From Chloroflexota bacterium (GTDB lineage Bacteria > Chloroflexota > UBA6077 > JACCZL01): a stretch of 7,628 bases of DNA. The DNA lies in the NCBI GenBank assembly GCA_013695975.1, contig JACCZL010000172.1, positions 1 through 7,628 of the forward strand. The letters are read 5' to 3'. The notes beneath the pieces were generated by a model. That model was not told where the DNA came from. It made no database searches and saw nothing but the letters and a program-made list of their open reading frames with translations. The translations under genes and the position numbers were made by a program. Shown in pieces: positions 5,414 to 7,628 of this stretch. Position 1 is the stretch's first letter; each line of letters begins with the position of its first letter.

Positions 5414-6556
5414 TTAGTAGAATCCCATCGACCCGTCCGGCTGGATCGGGAAGGGTCGATGCCACCGCACCGGCGGATAGTGCTCGAAGGCGGCCTCGTC
5501 CAGCTCGACGCCCAGGCCGGGCCTGTCAAGGACGTCGATGTAGCCGTCTTTGACGCGGAGCGGCTCGACGCGGAGGTCGCGGCGGGGTGGCTGGTCGTCG
5601 GCGGTGTACTCGAGGACCAGGAAGTTGGGGGTCGAAGCGGCGAGGTGGACGTTCACCGCGGTGGCGACCGGCCCCATCGGGTTGTGCGGGGCGACCGTGA
5701 CGTAGTGGGCCTCGGCCATGGCCGCGATCTTCTTGCACTCGAGGATCCCGCCGGCGACGCAAACGTCCGGCTGAACCACGTCCGCCGCCCTTTTCTCGAG
5801 CAGCTCCCTGAACTGAAACTTCGTGTAGAGCATCTCGCCCGTGGCGATCGGGATCGGGCTGCGCGCACGGACGTAGGCCAGGGCGTCGACGTTCTCCGGC
5901 CGCAGCGGCTCCTCGAAGAAGAGCGGCCGATAGGGCTGCAAGGCCTCGGCCATCTCGAGCGCTCGGGCCGGCTCGAAGATCCTGGCGTGTGGATCGACCC
6001 CGATGTCGACGTCCTCGCCGACGGCCCGTCGGACGGCCTCCATCCGCGCCACGGCCTCGCGGACCAGCGCACTCCACGCCAGCTTCTCGAAGCCGGGCGG
6101 CTGCGGGCTGATCTTGAGCGCGGTGTAGCCGTAACGCTCGACCAGGGCCACCGCGTCCTCGGCCAGCGCCTCCGACGTCGCCCCGCGCGGCGCCTGGTAG
6201 ACCCTGATCCGCTCGCGGACCTTGCCGCCGAGCAGTCGGTAGACCGGCGTCCCCAGCGCCTTACCCGCGATGTCCCAGAGGGCGTGCTCGATGCCGCTGA
6301 TCGCCGCGTTGAGGATCGCCCCGCCCGGAAAACGCGAGCCCGCGTACATCAAGTGCCAGAGCGCCTCGACGTCCCGCGGGTCCCGCCCGACCAGCCACGA
6401 CTCGAAATCCCGGATCACCGCGACGGTCGCGTCATCCGGCCCGCACGAGTAAGCCTCCCCGATCCCGTCGATCCCCTCGTCGGTCTGGACCTTCACGAAC
6501 AGGAAGTTGCGGTGCGGCAGCCCGACCAAGAACGTCTCGACCTTGGTGATCTTCAC
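5414..6556 (-). CDS. Mandelate racemase/muconate lactonizing family enzyme, galactonate dehydratase-like
   Basis: This gene encodes 380 aa, full length for the enolase superfamily. It starts with GTG at 6556 (VKITKVETFLVG); the frame continues upstream but that sequence is Arg/Pro-rich and antisense to the Uma2 gene. GAGG lies about 10 nt before the GTG. The N-terminal capping domain covers residues 1-115 (GIGEAYS, ALWDIAGKALGTPVYRLLGG). The barrel follows: K148 in TALKIS, metal ligands D188 in VDPHAR, E215 in FFEEPL and E241 in ATGEMLY, D264 in QPDVCVAGG, and H291 in APHNPMGP. The D-x-H pair (D188/H190) together with the HNP-x-GP histidine is the arrangement of D-galactonate dehydratase (DgoD-type), which dehydrates sugar acids to 2-keto-3-deoxy acids in the cytoplasm. 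Related acid-sugar dehydratases share these residues, so the substrate is unproven. It follows the Uma2 stop by 23 nt and probably belongs with the sugar transporter upstream. Confidence 0.92.
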   Translation of the reverse strand: MKITKVETFLVGLPHRNFLFVKVQTDEGIDGIGEAYSCGPDDATVAVIRDFESWLVGRDPRDVEALWHLMYAGSRFPGGAILNAAISGIEHALWDIAGKALGTPVYRLLGGKVRERIRVYQAPRGATSEALAEDAVALVERYGYTALKISPQPPGFEKLAWSALVREAVARMEAVRRAVGEDVDIGVDPHARIFEPARALEMAEALQPYRPLFFEEPLRPENVDALAYVRARSPIPIATGEMLYTKFQFRELLEKRAADVVQPDVCVAGGILECKKIAAMAEAHYVTVAPHNPMGPVATAVNVHLAASTPNFLVLEYTADDQPPRRDLRVEPLRVKDGYIDVLDRPGLGVELDEAAFEHYPPVRWHRPFPIQPDGSMGFY

Positions 6557-6579
6557 CCAACACCAACCTCGCGGCCTGG

Positions 6580-7209
6580 TCAGCCGGGCGGCCGCGGCTC
6601 CAGCTCGGCCAGGACCGCGGCCAGGTCCCCTGCCAGCATCTTGCCGATATCCAGTCGCAGGCCAGGAAAGACCGCACTCTCGATCACGCCCCGCGCATCT
6701 GGGTCGAGCCGGACGTACTCGCCCCCTTGCAGTCGGAACCAGTCGATCGCGCCGTCGAGCACCCGCCAGACGACGTACTCGCGGACCCCACTGCGCCGAT
6801 ACGCCTCCTTCTTGTCGTGCAGGTCGTAGGAGGCGCTGCTGGCGGCGACCTCGACGACGAGCTGGGGCGTGCCTTCGAGGTAGCCGTCCTGACTCACGCG
6901 CGGCCCGCCCGGCTCCTCGCGCCAGAGGCAGGCGTCGGGCTGGACCTCGTTCTTGGCGTCGGGCCAAACGGTGATGTTATCGGCGAAATCCACACCGGGC
7001 GTCTTCGCCTGGTAGAAGCCCAGCCAGGCCAGTACGAGGGCGTGCGGCCGACCGTGGGTGACTCGGACGGGTGAGGCCACGTAGACGACTCCTTCGACCA
7101 GCTCGGCTTTTTTGATATCCGGCCGGGCGCAGTAGCGGCGGTGAAACTCCTCCCGCGTGAGCCGATCGCCCGAATCCAAGCTCGGGCGAGTGGTGGTGGG
7201 CATCGCCAT
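6580..7209 (-). CDS. Uma2 family protein (PD-(D/E)XK endonuclease-like fold)
   Basis: This gene encodes 209 aa, a normal length for the family. The start ATG at 7209 has GGAG 7 nt upstream; a second ATG two codons on is less well spaced. Uma2 features occur in order: LTREEFHRRY near the N-terminus; E36/E39 in AELVEGVVY, then SPV and HG..H (about 46-56); D92 in EVQPDACLW; E120 in QLVVEVAASSASYDLHDKKEAYRRSG, with K133/K134; and EYVVW. D92, E120 and K134 would be the PD-(D/E)XK triad. Uma2 proteins are abundant in multicopy sets in Cyanobacteria, Chloroflexota and Planctomycetota, and their biological role is unsettled; nuclease activity is inferred from the fold. The gene sits between a sugar permease and a sugar-acid dehydratase on the same strand, so it is probably a passenger rather than part of the pathway. 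Confidence 0.93.
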   Translation of the reverse strand: MAMPTTTRPSLDSGDRLTREEFHRRYCARPDIKKAELVEGVVYVASPVRVTHGRPHALVLAWLGFYQAKTPGVDFADNITVWPDAKNEVQPDACLWREEPGGPRVSQDGYLEGTPQLVVEVAASSASYDLHDKKEAYRRSGVREYVVWRVLDGAIDWFRLQGGEYVRLDPDARGVIESAVFPGLRLDIGKMLAGDLAAVLAELEPRPPG

Positions 7210-7239
7210 GTTGGGGCTCCGGCATCCGTGATCGCTCAC

Positions 7240-7268
7240 AGTGTATCGGACGCGACCGAGATGGCGAA
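7240..7268 (-). promoter_or_regulatory. Possible weak promoter for the Uma2 gene
   Basis: On the minus strand, TTCGCC (7268-7263) and TACACT (7245-7240) are separated by 17 nt, and the second hexamer is 30 nt upstream of the Uma2 ATG. Matches to the sigma-70 consensus are 3/6 and 4/6, so this is tentative. It lies in the 110-nt gap after the permease stop. Confidence 0.22.
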
Positions 7269-7319
7269 GTGTGAGATCGTCGAGACCGGCGGCCACGCGC
7301 CGCGAGCATCTGTTCAGCC

Positions 7320-7628
7320 TCAGCCCTTGATGCCGGACATGACGATCCCCCGCACGAAGAAGCGTTGGGCGGCGAAGAAGAGCAGGATGCAGGGGATCGA
7401 CGCGATTACCGCGGCGGCCATCAGCAGGTGCTCCTTCGGCTCGCCGGGATCGGCGGGCGTGGTCTGGAAGAAGCGCAGCCCGAGCGAAACCGTGAAGTTC
7501 CCCGGACTGTTCAGGAAGATCAGCGGCTGGATGAACTCGTTCCAGTGCTGGAGGAACGAGAAGATCGCCACCGTAGTGATCGCCGGCAGGCACAGCGGGA
7601 CCAGGATCTGCCAGAGGACCCGGAAGGA
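7320..7628 (-). CDS. Carbohydrate ABC transporter permease (CUT1, MalG-type), C-terminal part
   Basis: The 102 visible C-terminal residues run open through the right edge of the window, so the start lies outside. The sequence begins FRVLWQILVPLCLPAITTVA, the end of the EAA loop that docks on the ATPase subunit. It continues with SFLQHWNEFIQPLIFLNS, a loop with LGLRFFQ, a membrane helix MAAAVIASIPCILLFFAAQR, and the family-typical ending FFVRGIVMSGIKG. This is the second permease (MalG/UgpE/LacG side) of a CUT1 importer. The partner permease and binding protein are expected further right, outside the window. The substrate cannot be read from this part; the downstream dehydratase suggests a sugar or sugar acid. 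Confidence 0.93.
   Translation of the reverse strand, partial: SFRVLWQILVPLCLPAITTVAIFSFLQHWNEFIQPLIFLNSPGNFTVSLGLRFFQTTPADPGEPKEHLLMAAAVIASIPCILLFFAAQRFFVRGIVMSGIKG

Noticed and set aside
4019..6829. Very long plus-strand open frame (936 codons) across the middle and right parts
   Set aside because: It is antisense to three well-supported minus-strand genes with recognisable domains. Its translation is Arg/Pro/Asp/Val-rich without any motif, as expected of a shadow frame in high-GC DNA.
6557..6967. N-terminal extension of the dehydratase frame
   Set aside because: The extra 137 residues are Arg-rich, overlap the Uma2 gene in another frame and have no counterpart in enolase-superfamily enzymes; GTG at 6556 gives a full-length protein.
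7287..7302. CGGCG/CGCCG hairpin between permease and Uma2 genes as a terminator
   Set aside because: The stem is only 5 bp with a 6-nt loop and no following T tract on the minus strand; such hairpins are common by chance at this GC content.

Overview
The window is high-GC, densely coding bacterial chromosomal DNA with short intergenic gaps. The gene content is a DUF1501 protein, an NHL propeller, an MNT/HEPN pair, Uma2, a CUT1 sugar permease and an enolase-superfamily dehydratase. This mix is typical of environmental Chloroflexota (Thermomicrobia-like) and is also seen in Planctomycetota. The taxonomic suggestion is inference; no rRNA or other marker gene is present. I found no tRNA, rRNA, CRISPR array, insertion sequence or phage gene.

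Left half, plus strand (1-3258). A tightly packed run of five genes: the 3' part of a DUF1501 protein; a 368-aa six-bladed NHL beta-propeller whose GTG start overlaps the DUF1501 stop (GTGA); a 112-aa MNT-type nucleotidyltransferase whose catalytic motif is degenerate; a 154-aa HEPN-domain protein overlapping it and using a forced TTG start; and a 132-aa VOC/glyoxalase-fold protein starting 2 nt after the HEPN stop. The spacing suggests one transcription unit.

Middle, minus strand (5253-3243). A two-gene unit of poorly characterised proteins. The upstream gene encodes a beta-rich N-terminal region interrupted by a hydrophobic segment, followed by a transglutaminase-like domain with an apparently intact Cys-His-Asp triad. 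Its reading frame is broken near 5134 by one missing base. The downstream gene has a perfect AGGAGG ribosome-binding site and encodes a 257-aa protein with a beta-sandwich-like C-terminus. Its 3' end overlaps the convergent VOC gene by 16 nt. This pair is the best candidate for something undescribed.

Right, minus strand (7628-5414). The C-terminal 102 residues of a CUT1/MalG-type sugar ABC permease, then a Uma2-family PD-(D/E)XK protein, then a complete 380-aa mandelate racemase/muconate lactonizing-type enzyme with galactonate dehydratase-like active-site residues. Permease plus dehydratase look like the end of a sugar or sugar-acid uptake and catabolism locus with a Uma2 gene inserted between them.
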